Positions 53,465-64,000 of a DNA stretch of 64,000 nt are shown piece by piece. Origin of the DNA: Lolium rigidum (lineage: Eukaryota; Streptophyta; Magnoliopsida; Poales; Poaceae); assembly GCF_022539505.1 (NCBI RefSeq), contig NC_061510.1, positions 92,706,292 through 92,770,291 on the forward strand, in the 5' to 3' direction. The translations under genes and the position numbers were made by a program. The first letter of the stretch is position 1; every line of letters begins with the position of its first letter. Below the pieces are notes generated by a model that was not told where the DNA came from, did not search any database, and saw only the letters and a list, made by a program, of their open reading frames with translations.

Positions 53465-55065
53465 TGATACGTCTCCGACGTATCGATAATTTCTTATGTT
53501 CTATGCCATATTATTGATGATACCTACATGTTTTATGCACACTTTATGTCATATTCGTGCATTTTCCGGAACTAACCTATTAACAAGATGCCGAAGTGCC
53601 AGTTCCTCGTTTTCTGCTGTTTTTGGTTTCAGAAATCCTAGTAACGAAATATTCTCGGAATTGGACGAAACGAAGACCCAGGGGCCTATTTTTCCACGGA
53701 GCTTCCAGAAGACCGAAGAACACACGAAGTGGGGCCACGAGGTGGCGACACCACGTGGCGGCGTGGCCCAGGGGGGGCCCGCGCCGCCCTATTGTGTGGC
53801 CCCCTCGTCTGGCCCCCGACTCTGCCCTTCCGCCTACTTAAAGCCTCCGTCGCGAAACCCCTGAGGCGAAAAACCACGATACGGAAAACCTTACTGAGAC
53901 GCCGCCGCCGCCGATCCCATCTCGGGGATTCTGGAGATCTCCTCCGGCACCTCGCCGGAGAGGGGATTCATCTCCCGGAGGACTCTACACCGCCATGGTC
54001 GCCTCCGGAGTGATGAGTGAGTAGTTCACCCCTGGACTATGGGTCCATAGCAGTAGCTAGATGGTTGTCTTCTCCTCATTGTGCTTCATTGTTGGATCTT
54101 GTGAGCTGCCTAACATGATCAAGATCATCTATCCGTAATTCTATATGTTGTGTTTGTCGGGATCCGATGGATAGAGAATACCATGTCATGTTAATTATCA
54201 AGTTATTACACATGTGTTGTTTATGATCTTGCATGCTCTCCGTTTCTAGTAGAGGCTCTGGCCAAGTTTTTTACTTTTAACTCCAAGAGGGAGTATTTAT
54301 GCTCGATAGTGGGTTCATGCCTGCATTGACACCGGGACGAGTGACGTGAAAGTTCTAAGGCTGTGTTGTGTCTGTTGCCACTAGGGATAAAACATTGGCG
54401 CTATGTCCGAGGATGTAGTTGTTGATTACATTACGCACCATACTTAATGCAATTGTCTGTTGCTTTGCAACTTAATACTCGGAGGGGTTCGGATGATAAC
54501 CTCGAAGGTGGACTTTTTAGGCATAGATGCGGTTGGATGGCGGTCTATGTACTTTGTCGTAATGCCCAATTAAATCTCACTATACTTATCATGTCATGTA
54601 TGTGCATTGTTATGCCCTCTCTATTTTTCAATTGCCCGACTGTAATTTGTTCACCCAACATGCTTTTATCTTATGGGAGAGACACCTCTAGTGAACTGTG
54701 GACCCCGGTCCATTCTTTTAATACTGAAATAAAAATCTGCTGCAATACTTGTTTTACTATTTTCTCTGCAAACAATCATCTTCCACACAATACGGTTAAT
54801 CCTTTGTTACAGCAAGCCGGTGAGATTGACAACCTCACTGTTTCGTTGGGGCAAAGTACTTTGGTTGTGTTGTGCAGGTTCCACGTTGGCGCCGGAATCT
54901 CCGGTGTTGCGCCGCACTACATCCCGCCGCCATCAACCTTCAACGTGCTTCTTGGCTCCTCCTGGTTCGATAAACCTTGGTTTCTTTCTGAGGAAAACTT
55001 GCTGCTGTGCGCATCATACCTTCCTCTTGGGGTTGCCCAACGAACGTGTGAAATACACGCCATCA
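53465..55065 (+). repeat. 3' LTR
   Basis: 1601 bp, the near-identical partner of the 5' LTR. Differences include GTTCTATGCC versus GTTCTTTGCC near the start. A 213-codon frame at 54447-55088 starts in the LTR and is spurious. Confidence 0.9.
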
Positions 55066-55092
55066 CCTCTCCACAAGCCCGCGAGTGAATCC

Positions 55093-55571
55093 ATGGCTGG
55101 TCTAGGTGGCCGGCGAGGCGGTCGAGGCCGCGGGCGCGGTCGCCGCGGCCGGGACCGCCGTACAGGAGCTTGTCACACCGTCGCTTGTCATCGCCTGCAT
55201 CATCACCGTCATCGTCTTCGGATGATGCGAGGTGCTTCGAGTCATCCTCCTCATCGACGAGGACCCCCTCGGCATCAAGCTGCTGTCGGACAAGTTTGTC
55301 GAGTTCGTCAACGGTGCCGAGCCGGCCGAGTTGCAGCTGCGGGAGGCCAGATGCGGCTTCTGTCAGTGGTCTGTCGAGGTCTTGTTCGACGGGCAGGGCA
55401 AGATATACCTGCACACTGGGTGGGAAAAGTTCGCCCACGCCCGCAACCTCGAGGATGGCTACCTGCTCACCTTCCTTTACGAAGGTGATGGCGAGATGAA
55501 CGTGAAGGTGTTCGACATGATATCCTGCCGTAGACCACACGGACGAGTCCGACGAGGACACCGACGGTTAG
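55093..55571 (+). pseudogene. B3-domain (REM-type) gene, frameshifted and separated from its promoter
   Basis: The likely ATG at 55093 (AATCCATGGCTGG) opens MAGLGGRRGGRGRG. The B3 domain appears in a different frame from about 55232: VILLIDEDPLGIKLLSDKF, EVLFDGQGKIYLHTGWEKFA, LEDGYLLTFLYEGDGEMNV, KVFDMISCRR. The G-W-x-x-F...L-x-x-G-x-L-L-T-F-x-Y pattern is typical of B3 DNA-binding domains of the REM type. A frame change near 55230 and another near 55535 are needed to reach an acidic tail (TDESDEDTDG) and TAG at 55571. The complete LTR element lies in the leader 22 bp upstream. Start, domain order and end look like a short single-exon gene that has lost function. Confidence 0.7.
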
Positions 55572-57239
55572 TGTTGTTCGAGTGCCACTAGTGGAGGTTT
55601 CATGATGTTCTTCCTGCATAAGAACGACCAGGCACTCATAGCCAGCTGGATTTTTCAGTTTTGGTGACCGAGAGTGTTTTTCTTGGCAGCAAACACAAGA
55701 AACCCCCGAGGCCAACACTAGTTAGGTTTTCTTATTTTGCAATGTTTCAACCATGTTCCAAACTATGTAGTAGTTTTTATAATGTTTGTATCTATGTTTA
55801 AATTAAAAAAATGTAGAAAAAAATTGGATCGGGCTGCTATGGGCACCCCAAACGGACGCGCGGTAAAAAAGATCATTTTTGTATCCACGAGGCAACGCAA
55901 ACGGATGCACCGTCAATTTAGATGTTCAATTTGCGTCGTCCCGTTAGAGATACTGAGCCGGGTCTCTCATGGTCTATTCTTTCTCTTGCTTATCGTCATG
56001 ATCGATCCAAAATTGATGGCATCAAGGTCAGTCTTGGCAACAAGACAATGCCAATATTAATTCACTGGCTGCAGCGAAAGGTCTAGGCACTTGGTACCCG
56101 TTTTTTTCACAAACAAATCTCTTGCATGTACAGCACAGCATCACGGTCTCCTCGCCACACGTGTGTTGCGCCGCCGCCGTTCTGACGGACTCGACGAGAA
56201 TGTTTCTCTTCCAGTTGAGGAGCTATTTGATACTCGCGTGGGTTTTCCTTCCATATGAAATTTGGGAACTTGTTAGCGGATGTTGCGAAGGAAGATAAAG
56301 TACAAATTTTGGTTGGTGTCTGTGCTTAATTACTTGAACTATTTAGAACATACGAAATGACAATATCTTTAACAATGTAATATCTACTTTATTTATGCAG
56401 GTAATACAGTTGGCGGTTTTGCTTCGGTGTCCCCCTTTGCAAACTTTAGCCTTCCGTGGATGGCCAGGATCTCCCGATACCTCTTCGTGAATTAACTTAT
56501 CGTATCAACTTTAGTGGTGGTGGGATGGAAGGGGGGACACCGAAGCATACCTTATATTGGATAAATATGTGGTCCTTCCTACAACAAATGGAGAAGTAAG
56601 AGAATTTGGTTACTGGGTGCAACCAAACGGAGACGGATGCTAGGGATTTATAGAGCCAATGCAGCTAGCGTTTTGATCTTAGAATAACATATTAATGCAG
56701 TGTCATATAAGGTTTTCTAGTTTGTTTAGATGATTGATACATGTATCGACCCGGTGTGATCCAGGATGTAATCTACTCTAAAACTTGAATATTTCAATAC
56801 GGCAATAAAAATTTGCATGCAAGGTTGGGGCTACGCCTCCCTTTTGAAAAACAAATTTGAAAATTCGGACCCGTGAAAGTTGTATGGGTATAAATTTGGC
56901 TTGGACCTTTTCTGCACTTTCATTGGTTGCCAACATTTTCATTTTGGCTCGGTGGAGAAGCGAAAGCCCATTTATTTGGTGGGGTGTTTTAATCTAGCAA
57001 CCAATTGAACATGTTGTTTGGTTACGTGTTGAATGGAAAATGTTCGGTTAATCCCCGCCCCAAATGGATTAAAGTGTTTATAAGATTATTGTGGGGATTT
57101 TGATTTTAATGGGATCTAATAGACCTCAATATGCCTTAAGCACGATGAATTCAACTGAAACCGAACAAGGCCTCAATGGGTTTCAGTACGATAAATTCGA
57201 AATAGTTTTGAAGTAAACCATGGTGGATTGAAGTGCTCT
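55572..57239. other. Intergenic; possible MITE half and terminus fragments
   Basis: The 3' flank of the B3 gene up to about 55800. At 55820-55960 there is a GGATCGGGCTGCTATGGG...ACGGACGCG stretch of the kind seen at DNA-transposon ends (compare about 4930-5060). Near 57160 ACCGAACAAGGCCT resembles a Tourist end, but no clean partner or TTA pair was defined. No gene is called. Confidence 0.35.
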
Positions 57240-58505
57240 TGCCCAGAATCTAGGAAGTGAATTCACGGCCGAGCGTTTTCATCCCGAAACCCTCCCCTGC
57301 CGAGCGGCGGTGGAGGCCCCCTTCCGCGCGACCCCAACGGCTCCTCATCCCCCGCCCCTTAGGCTGCCGCTGCTGCCGCATCCGGTGGCGGTGGTGGCGC
57401 CCCTCTCGTCGAAGGAGAGGGCTCCGTGGTGGTGCTTCATGGGAGCCGGTGGGGCGCATGCTGAGGACGCCGTGCGGCACGGTTGTGGTGGCCGTGGCCG
57501 GATGCACTTCGTCGGTCGTCATGGAGGAGTGGGTGGAGCGTGGCAGCCTTCGCCGCTAGCGGCGGTTCGGCGGTGGCGGTGATCTGGGCCTGATTTGGGC
57601 CCTCTTGGCCCCAATCGACGCAGGATCCATGGCTTCGGCCAAGCCATCATCGATGTTCCGTGCCGCCTTAGTCTTCTCTGGTGATCCAGCAGGAATGACT
57701 GGCGGAGTGGGGGCTGATGGTCTAGCAATAATGGTGGCGGTCTCGGGTTTCTCTCATGCGAAGATGAAGACCTGCCAGAGGCCTATCCGTCTTGATCTGG
57801 CTGGAGTGATGAGTTCCGGAAAGCTCCGCCGGCGAATGGAACAGTTCAGCTTTTGCCTGGAGTCTGGATCGGGTGGTATTCGATCGCGCGCACCCATGCT
57901 TTTATTCCGACCGTTTGGTACTGGAGGGAGCGGCGCGAAGCTCTGTTCTGTGTTGACATCAAGTGACATTTTGGTCCATGTTGAAGTCAGAAGAAGGGAA
58001 TATCATGAAGGCCGGATTGGAGGACTAGCTAAGGGAGGTTCAAGTCTCCGCGATGTTGAGGGACTTGCTTGGTGTTTCGGGCTCCGTGGCAGTGGTATGA
58101 AAGTGGGGGCGGCAGCACAGGTGAAGTTCAGAGTCCTACCTTTGAGGGTGAAAACCCATGGTCTGATCTTAACTGGTTGTGCCTGACAATGACCTTGTTG
58201 GAGGCATTGTTTCGAGAGCGGGGACTAGCTTCAGGGTAAAAATCTAAGATCTTTGGTCGGACGATGACGACGCTGGTGCACCGTTCTCTTCTTAGAGGCG
58301 TCACTTTTTTAGAGTCTGTATTTAGGTGTTGTCTTGGTGGTGGATGTATTGTTGTTGCTAGACCTGGGATGTTGTAGCGGGATTTTTGTTTCTTAGTTTT
58401 ATTTTCTCTTTTTTGGATGTGTGCATCCGTACTGCCATTAGGATGTTGCGTTGTTGCGGAGGCCGTATAATTGATATCTTTTGATATTAATATATTTCTT
58501 TTATC
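57240..58505 (+). mobile_element. Non-LTR-type retroelement copy B (~1.27 kb)
   Basis: A GC-rich start (57250-57600), a middle open in part (57605-58186, 193 codons, no recognised domain) and a T-rich end, TTGATATTAATATATTTC, just before TTTATCCAAAAAAGC. The last 350 bp are collinear with copy A at 44490-45780 on the other strand, sharing AAGATCTTTGGTCGGACGA and the GGAGGCATTGTTT word. I read it as a short non-autonomous non-LTR family. The weak alternative is a retroposed transcript. Confidence 0.5.
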
Positions 58506-60089
58506 CAAAAAAGCAAACCATGGAAAAAAAAAAAGAGAACCGCCGTGCGTCACTGTTTTCCCGTGCTAAATCGGTATCAGCCTCTCTCCCTGGCCAGGAA
58601 AGTAGCCGTCGTTTAGTCCCAACAGGTCAGTCTCGCCGGCCGTTGCGAGCATATCGACACGGTGTCGACACTGCGGCTGAATAGGTAAGATCAAGCAAGG
58701 CGTGTAGACCTAGAAGAAATTGCTAGACTACGGGAGCTGGCGGGCGGCCGCTCCAGTTGCCATCGCCTCCCCTTGAGGATCCTTGCTATGGCAAGCCGAG
58801 GAGGCGATACTATTGATTGGTGAACGATAGCTAGCGAAAGCTTGGTAGAAGATCGCTGCATCGTGCCCTAGATTTGGATGTAGAGGCTTATTTCCAAACG
58901 GAGGGAGTACTAAATAAAATGGAACTTGGTATGAAACTATGAATACGGCGGCCACTGCTTTCGACACAACACGGCTGTGCAATAGAGAATTTCTGGGAGC
59001 GCATGACTCTAATGTCAGGCTACTCAGATTTTACTGAATCTCAGTCGACCATGTTGCTATACAAAGTTACAAACACTAGTGATCACAATCAACCATGAAC
59101 CATTTGATCCTATCGCAAAGATTCATCGAATGGCATTTGAGCACCTTTGTCGCGTCAGGGATAGCCATTGCAAAATTCTCTACTACTCGCCGGGAAGTGC
59201 GAGCGATAGGGTTGAAACCGTGAGTCCACAAATGCAGCTAGCTCAGTACCAATGCATGCATGCGGCCAGCAGCAGGTCAACGTCTCCGGCCGGTCAGTGT
59301 TCTCCCAAGCTAGACTTCAAAGTCTTCGCGTTGCAGCGCACCACAAACGTGTACGTCGGCGATCGGGATCGACGCATATGGCACCGATATTTTTGGCTCC
59401 GCGACTGCTTGCATGCAAGTCGTGTGCTGGATGCAACGTGAGCCGGTGAATTTTAGTTATTGTTTACTACAGTATTTTTTGGTAGATTCTCTAAAGAAAG
59501 CTTTGTTCACTTTGTGCCAAGATGGTACCGTCGAAGCAGGAGTAGAATCGACCGTCATAGATTCGATCTTCTTGACCTCCCGTTAGCGGTCTCTTCTGCA
59601 ATAATGACCGGCTTTACCAAGCATCTTCTGCGATCGATCTTTCGGTGAGATAGTGGACATGGGAGGGCTACAGTTTTATCATCCCCTCTAATTTATAATA
59701 CTCATGATGGTTTTCGTTCCAGTTTAAACTATGAATCAGAGAAAAATACTCAATGTGATGATCAGTTGAATTCTTGTTTTTTCTGCATCAACCATATTTG
59801 TTCCATCAACTCAAATACCTAGAAACTCTCTGGCCATAAGGTGCAGGGTCCCTGATCTCCACTAGCGTGGTCTAGCCCTAATTGTCCCGTGCAGTCACCG
59901 TCGCGGTGATGCTAAGGGTTGTGGTACCCAGCCCGCCAGGAATTAAATCACAGGTTTGAAATTTAGTGTAGGCGATGTTCCTTTCGATAGCGATACTTTT
60001 GTGGTGATTTCGTCCATCTCAAGACTTGTTCATAGAGGTTTGTATGTACGCATTTGTCAGCGCATGCGTTTGTACAGTGCTCTTCACAA
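58506..60089. other. Intergenic; no gene recognised
   Basis: Contains a CCAAACGGAGGGAGTACTA phrase at about 58895 that resembles a Stowaway-type MITE end. Short frames at 59079-59441 and 58481-58684 have no recognised domain. The rest shows nothing clear. Confidence 0.35.

Positions 60090-60116
<27 letters not shown>
60090..60116. repeat. (CA)n microsatellite
   Basis: About 13 CA repeats without interruption. Confidence 0.95.
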
Positions 60117-60122
<6 letters not shown>

Positions 60123-60780
60123 TATGATCTCTAATCGAGATCCGAGCTTCTTTTAGTCGATTTGTAGAGATGCCCTCGGTTGATTTGATTTTGAGACGAA
60201 CAAAAGGCCACATCCTATTTCAAACATACAAGGGTACTATAAAGACCCCGCGCGGTCTCCTGCGGTGTTTTTCACAATTTGCCGTTTTCTTTTCCATGGC
60301 TAGTATCTTCTGCGTGCATAACGGTTCCTACCTATGTCATGTAAAATAAAAGCATAGGGCATCTTGCTAAAAAACATAGAGCAAGAATAGGAAAAAATAG
60401 CTCTTAGCCATTGTCACAAACAAGTCCCATTGAGGACCCCATCGATGCAGGTAGTGCGCATCTGAACCCCAAAACTTCACTACCGCAGATAATCAAAACA
60501 AAGCCATGTCTGACTGACATGCGCACTCTCGAAGCGAACCAGGAACGAAAATATCTAAGTTTGACTACTAGGTTGGATCGGATGTCAACCTGTGGAGGCA
60601 CCATTTGTTACTATTGGACAAATTCCTTCTGTCTTTTTCTTCTTGTTCTTTGCCATAACGCCCATTCCGGGACGAGTTGGAAGAGGAATTCCAAAATATT
60701 ACACGGATGAGACTCATCGCACCGGATCAGTCTCTTAGACGGATGAGACTGATCACACCTGATCAGTGATCAATTCTGGC

Positions 60781-60868
60781 ACAATGAATTTACTAGTTAT
60801 TTTACACAATGAATTTACGAGTTATTTTACATAATGAATTTACGAGTTATTTTACACAATGAATTTAG
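60781..60868. repeat. 25-bp tandem repeat, 3.5 copies
   Basis: Units ACAATGAATTTACTAGTTAT TTTAC, then two with ACGAG in place of ACTAG (the last starting ATAATG), start at 60781, 60806 and 60831. A partial copy begins at 60856. Confidence 0.9.
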
Positions 60869-61985
60869 AAGCAGATGAGTTTGCAACGGTAGACCTATCT
60901 CCTGAAAAGAGTTCAGTAAACAAGGGAACGAAGCGACCGATAACGTCCCCTCGGGGAGGAGTGTTTTAAGGGATTGACTTCGGCTCCTATTATCTTTGTT
61001 TACCAATCTTCAAATTGGTGAATTGGTTAATAGGAAGTGCGCGCTAGCACGCTTCATATTTCTAGTAACAAGGGCCGTTGCTTGTTTGGTCATTAGATCA
61101 GAGGGCGCTCATCCCTTGCTCGGTCCCTGAAAATGAGATAACATAGGCTTTTGATATCTGCTCTGTCAACAAGCCCTGGTGCAATACTTGTTGCTGACTT
61201 ACAAGTGCATCTACTACAGGGAGAACCTCTTCACCTTGTTGCGGTGTGTCTTCCTGAATAGATCCATATGAGTTTGTTCTTTATCGTTGTATTCAGGTCC
61301 TTGGAAAAAACACATACATGCAACCAACTTACATATTCAATGGATCTCTGTTAGAAAACAGCGAGGAAGCCTTGAGTGGCGACGGTCGTTGGGAAGGAGA
61401 GACCGGAGCTTTTCCTGCGAGGCACAATGTGAAGAGTTTAGCTGGAGTGCTCGAGGCTAGGGGTGATGGTAATGTCAATAGGCTGGCGAAATTAAGATAG
61501 GAGAGGGTGGCTCGGCTGCACAACTGGGGTTAGCGTTAGGAGGGGGAAGGAGATACGAGCAAGATGAGAAATCGAGTAAAAACAGAGAGTAGCAATGCAA
61601 AAATCCTTTGATAATAAGAATTTTCCAAATAAAAAACTTCGCAAGAAAAGAGAGGCGTTAAGTAGGTGCAATAGTTTAAATCATACAAATCAAATACCAC
61701 TGTAGCCCATAGGATTCGCAAAAAAAAAAAATACCACCGTAGGAAAATATCCAAGGGCTGGATGTCATACTGGGCTGAATAAACAGACAGCTTAGCATTG
61801 GCCCATCTTCCCAAATCGCAATTTACACTAACGCTGCTGGGAAGTCCACGGCCCAGCAATGTCGCTGCCTTGCGGACTGAGACTTCGTCCTCGACACGGC
61901 ACAACAGAATCACGGCATTGCTCAGAGAAAAAAAAAAAGCACCGCCGCGCCGACCCCGACCGAATCTCACCGGCGGGCGGCAGCG
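60869..61985. other. Intergenic and promoter side of the phosphoesterase gene
   Basis: No coding region is supported (the 208-codon minus frame at 61536-62162 is antisense to exon 1). AT-rich until about 61800, then GC-rich in the 60 bp before the ATG, with a CACCGGCGGGCGGCAGCG leader. No convincing TATA box was found. Confidence 0.4.
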
Positions 61986-63316
61986 ATGGCCTCCAAACTC
62001 TGGCGTCCTCTCAGAATCCTCTTCCTCCTGCTCCTCCTGCCGCTGTCTGCCTCGCGTACGGCGGCCGAGGACGACGCTGCGGTGGCGAGGTCGTCTTTCC
62101 ACATAGACGGCGATGTGGCCTGGGTGGTGCAGGTCAGTGACCTCCACATCAGCGCCTACCACCCGGACCGGGCCGACGACCTCGTGCGCCTACTCGGCTC
62201 TGCCCTTCGCGCCATCCGCCCCCACCTCCTCATAGTCTCCGGCGACATCACCGGTACGCCCGCCCACTCCGCCTGCCTATCCCCTGAATTTGGAATTTGC
62301 AGTGTGTTCTGTTACAACATTTGTGATTGGTAGTCCAGTGTTCCGTTTGAATACGATTTCCACAATTCAGGCCATGGTATTTTGGCATTAGTTTGCATTA
62401 GCTTTTATGAGGATAAATGACTATGAACCATACTGAACATCCTGAATAAGTATAGAAAACTGAATCGGGTATATTTGAACATCCTGAATTGGCCTAACAT
62501 CTAAAAAATTATTACTCGTATTCAGGATATGACTTGTATTACATGATCTTAAATTTGGAACAACTCTAGAGATGTCAGTAGTATAGCTGTTCAGAGAGAA
62601 TGGCTCCCTGTGTGAAGAATCTAGTATGGCATTAGTTAATGGACCTTTGATTCTCCACCCTCTAGTGGAACATCCCATACCAGCATAGAACGAATCTTTC
62701 CTTGTTACAATAGAAAGAGATAAAACCCCAGTCACTTCAGAACACGGGGGGCCTCTGCCTACATTGTTGGTTAAACTCAGTAGGATGATAGTGAAAACTT
62801 CAGCTGACATCGTATTGTTGACCTACTGGAAGTTTTTTATCGGATGATTTCATTCCTCGTCTCTGGTTATAAGTGCACTCAACATACCAGCATATGCCTA
62901 CATGGTTACACATGGATATGTGGAGAGAATTCATTGATAAGTGATAACACTTATAAAGAGATGTTAGGACAAGATGTACACTTAATGTTATTGACCCCTG
63001 ATGTTATTCATGTACTTTTTGAGCACTGCGTTGATTTTATTATAATATCCATCCTTTTCTTGGCCTGTTATAAGATGCAAAAAATAGAAGAAAGACTACC
63101 TCCAGACAAGATGAAGATGAATGGATTACATACAAGAAGACTATTGATGCAATTGTTGAAAATGGTGGTATTGACAAGAGGAGAATATTTGATATAAGAG
63201 GCAATCATGATACATATGGAGTTCCCTATAGAGGAAGCAAACTGGACTTCTTTTCAACTTACAGTGTTAGCTCACAGCTTGACCGGTTAAGGACCATCAA
63301 TAGCATATTGCTTCAG
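61986..63316 (+). CDS. Calcineurin-like metallophosphoesterase (At3g03305/TMEM62-like), 5' part
   Basis: Exon 1 is 61986-62253 (89 codons plus one base, donor CACCG|GTACG). Exon 2 is 63075-63316 (acceptor TATAAG|AT, donor CTTCAG|GTACG). Together they encode 170 residues and the gene continues beyond the window. A signal or anchor segment lies at 10-22 (ILFLLLLLPLSAS). Metal-binding blocks are visible in order: QVSDLHIS (D52, H54), VSGDIT (D87) and RGNHDTYG (N133, H134). These match the first three motifs of calcineurin-like phosphoesterases. The spacing and DEWITYKKTID and KLDFFSTYSV blocks fit the plant At3g03305 / animal TMEM62 group of secretory-pathway membrane proteins. Substrate unknown. 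No frame damage is seen in this part. Confidence 0.85.
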
Positions 63317-64000
63317 GTACGTTTCGTCACTGTGTCAGCTCTCCTTGTGATACATCTTCAACTTTTCAAGATGGTTGTGCTTTAACTGATAATGTTGTGG
63401 TATATTCTCCCTGCATATTCGACCTGTAACCTTGCAGCATATTTTCTGGCAGAGTTTACATTTTAACATTGTTGACCAGTAATGTCACAGTGCAATAGAT
63501 TGTGGCAAATGACTGCATTTGAGACCACGTTTTCTTGACCAGATTTATTTTTTAACTGGTACAAGAATAAACTAATAGCCAAATGTTAATATCAATCTTG
63601 TGTGAACTGAATGTAGATTGAATAAATCAACTTTGGCAACAGCAAGGAGAACTTGCAAACTAGTTCAAGCATCAATATAAGTTATGGAATATGGCAATAC
63701 ATATAAAAGTACAATGTTGACTTGAGGAGTAGGAGTACAATAGTAATGCAATTGGAGCCTTTTTTGGGTACTATTGGTACATTGGTTACACAAAAAATGC
63801 ATTAGTGTCATGTTGTGCAGCACTTCAAAATATGTTCATCAGCATGTATGAACTTATTATAGTAGTTAAATCTCGAAGCTAGCTCTTATTCATCGCAAGA
63901 AGTCGTAGTGATTGTGAAGAACCAAGTGATACATGATCTTTTCCCCTTATAATTTATTTTAACTACCTGTTATAAATAAATCTAATTGGGTCACAACGAT
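63317..64000 (+). other. Intron 2 of the phosphoesterase gene (start)
   Basis: T-rich sequence following a GTACGT donor, with no frame over 60 codons. No acceptor plus coding block resembling the next conserved part of the protein is seen before the window ends. Confidence 0.5.

Larger units (their letters stand above)
48390..55065 (+). mobile_element. Complete non-autonomous LTR retrotransposon (6676 bp, Sabrina-like)
   Basis: LTRs of 1603 bp (48390-49992) and 1601 bp (53465-55065) both run from TGATACGTCTCCGACG to ACACGCCATCA. A perfect 5-bp target duplication CCTCT lies at 48385-48389 and 55066-55070. Inside are a primer-binding site, a 214-codon gag-like ORF and 2.6 kb of non-coding DNA up to a purine-rich tract. 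No polymerase region exists, so it must have been moved in trans. By eye the LTRs differ at roughly 35-40 positions, many of them single-base indels, which implies a fairly young insertion. It sits in the 5' leader of a B3 gene. Confidence 0.93.

Noticed and set aside
54447..55088. 213-codon ORF
   Set aside because: It lies in the 3' LTR. The same DNA in the 5' LTR has no equivalent frame because of small indels.
54917..55561. 214-codon minus-strand acidic ORF
   Set aside because: It is antisense to the B3 domain and crosses the LTR border, so it cannot be an old gene.
61536..62162. 208-codon minus-strand ORF
   Set aside because: It is antisense to exon 1 of the phosphoesterase gene and has no recognisable domain.

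Overview
This is nuclear DNA from a grass, most likely a Triticeae species (wheat, Aegilops or barley relative). The reasons are the very high load of nested transposons, Triticeae-style gypsy LTRs that open TGATACGTC, CACTA elements with TIR CACTAGTAGGAAAAG, Tourist-type and Mutator-type MITEs, and plant genes with GT-AG introns. The family name 'Sabrina-like' used for the main LTR elements is from memory and was not searched. One 100-N assembly gap lies at 34659-34758.

Only two genes look intact. One is a minus-strand zinc transporter of the ZIP family (40589-43890, three exons, 377 aa). The other is a plus-strand calcineurin-like metallophosphoesterase whose first two exons lie at 61986-63316 and which runs off the right edge. 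Two B3-domain genes are broken: a decayed fragment near 8.8-9.1 kb, and a gene at 55.1-55.6 kb whose leader was split by a complete 6.7-kb LTR retrotransposon (48390-55065, TSD CCTCT). A NAM-associated, transposon-type gene (5.3-6.9 kb) and several unrecognised gene-like stretches are also decayed.

Layout. 1-4753: nested LTR elements on the minus strand. 5-10.8 kb: decayed genes, an LTR and a Tourist-like MITE. 10810-17500: a Helitron on the plus strand. 17.5-22.4 kb: GC-rich decayed sequence and a Mutator-type MITE. 22442-30059: a small CACTA element split by a second copy of the same Helitron in reverse (23291-29983). 30.1-31.6 kb: a second Mutator-type MITE. 31612-34794: a larger CACTA element that encodes a Ulp1-like ORF (frameshifted) and a small intact protein joining an RNase H1-type hybrid-binding domain to a membrane helix. 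34.8-40.5 kb: intron-like DNA, a decayed terminal exon, non-LTR and TRIM-type retroelements and a tandem duplication. Then come the ZIP gene with a MITE nested inside another copy of itself in intron 1, a non-LTR copy, a third CACTA (45817-47393), the B3 locus with its LTR element, another non-LTR copy, and the phosphoesterase gene.

The main structural result is that a 6.7-kb inverted repeat in the centre is not a palindromic duplication. It is two independent insertions of one non-autonomous Helitron, and both copies carry the same captured zeaxanthin epoxidase exons. The best candidate for an undescribed component is the hybrid-binding-domain plus membrane-anchor protein inside the CACTA element. 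I did not find an obvious multi-gene system.
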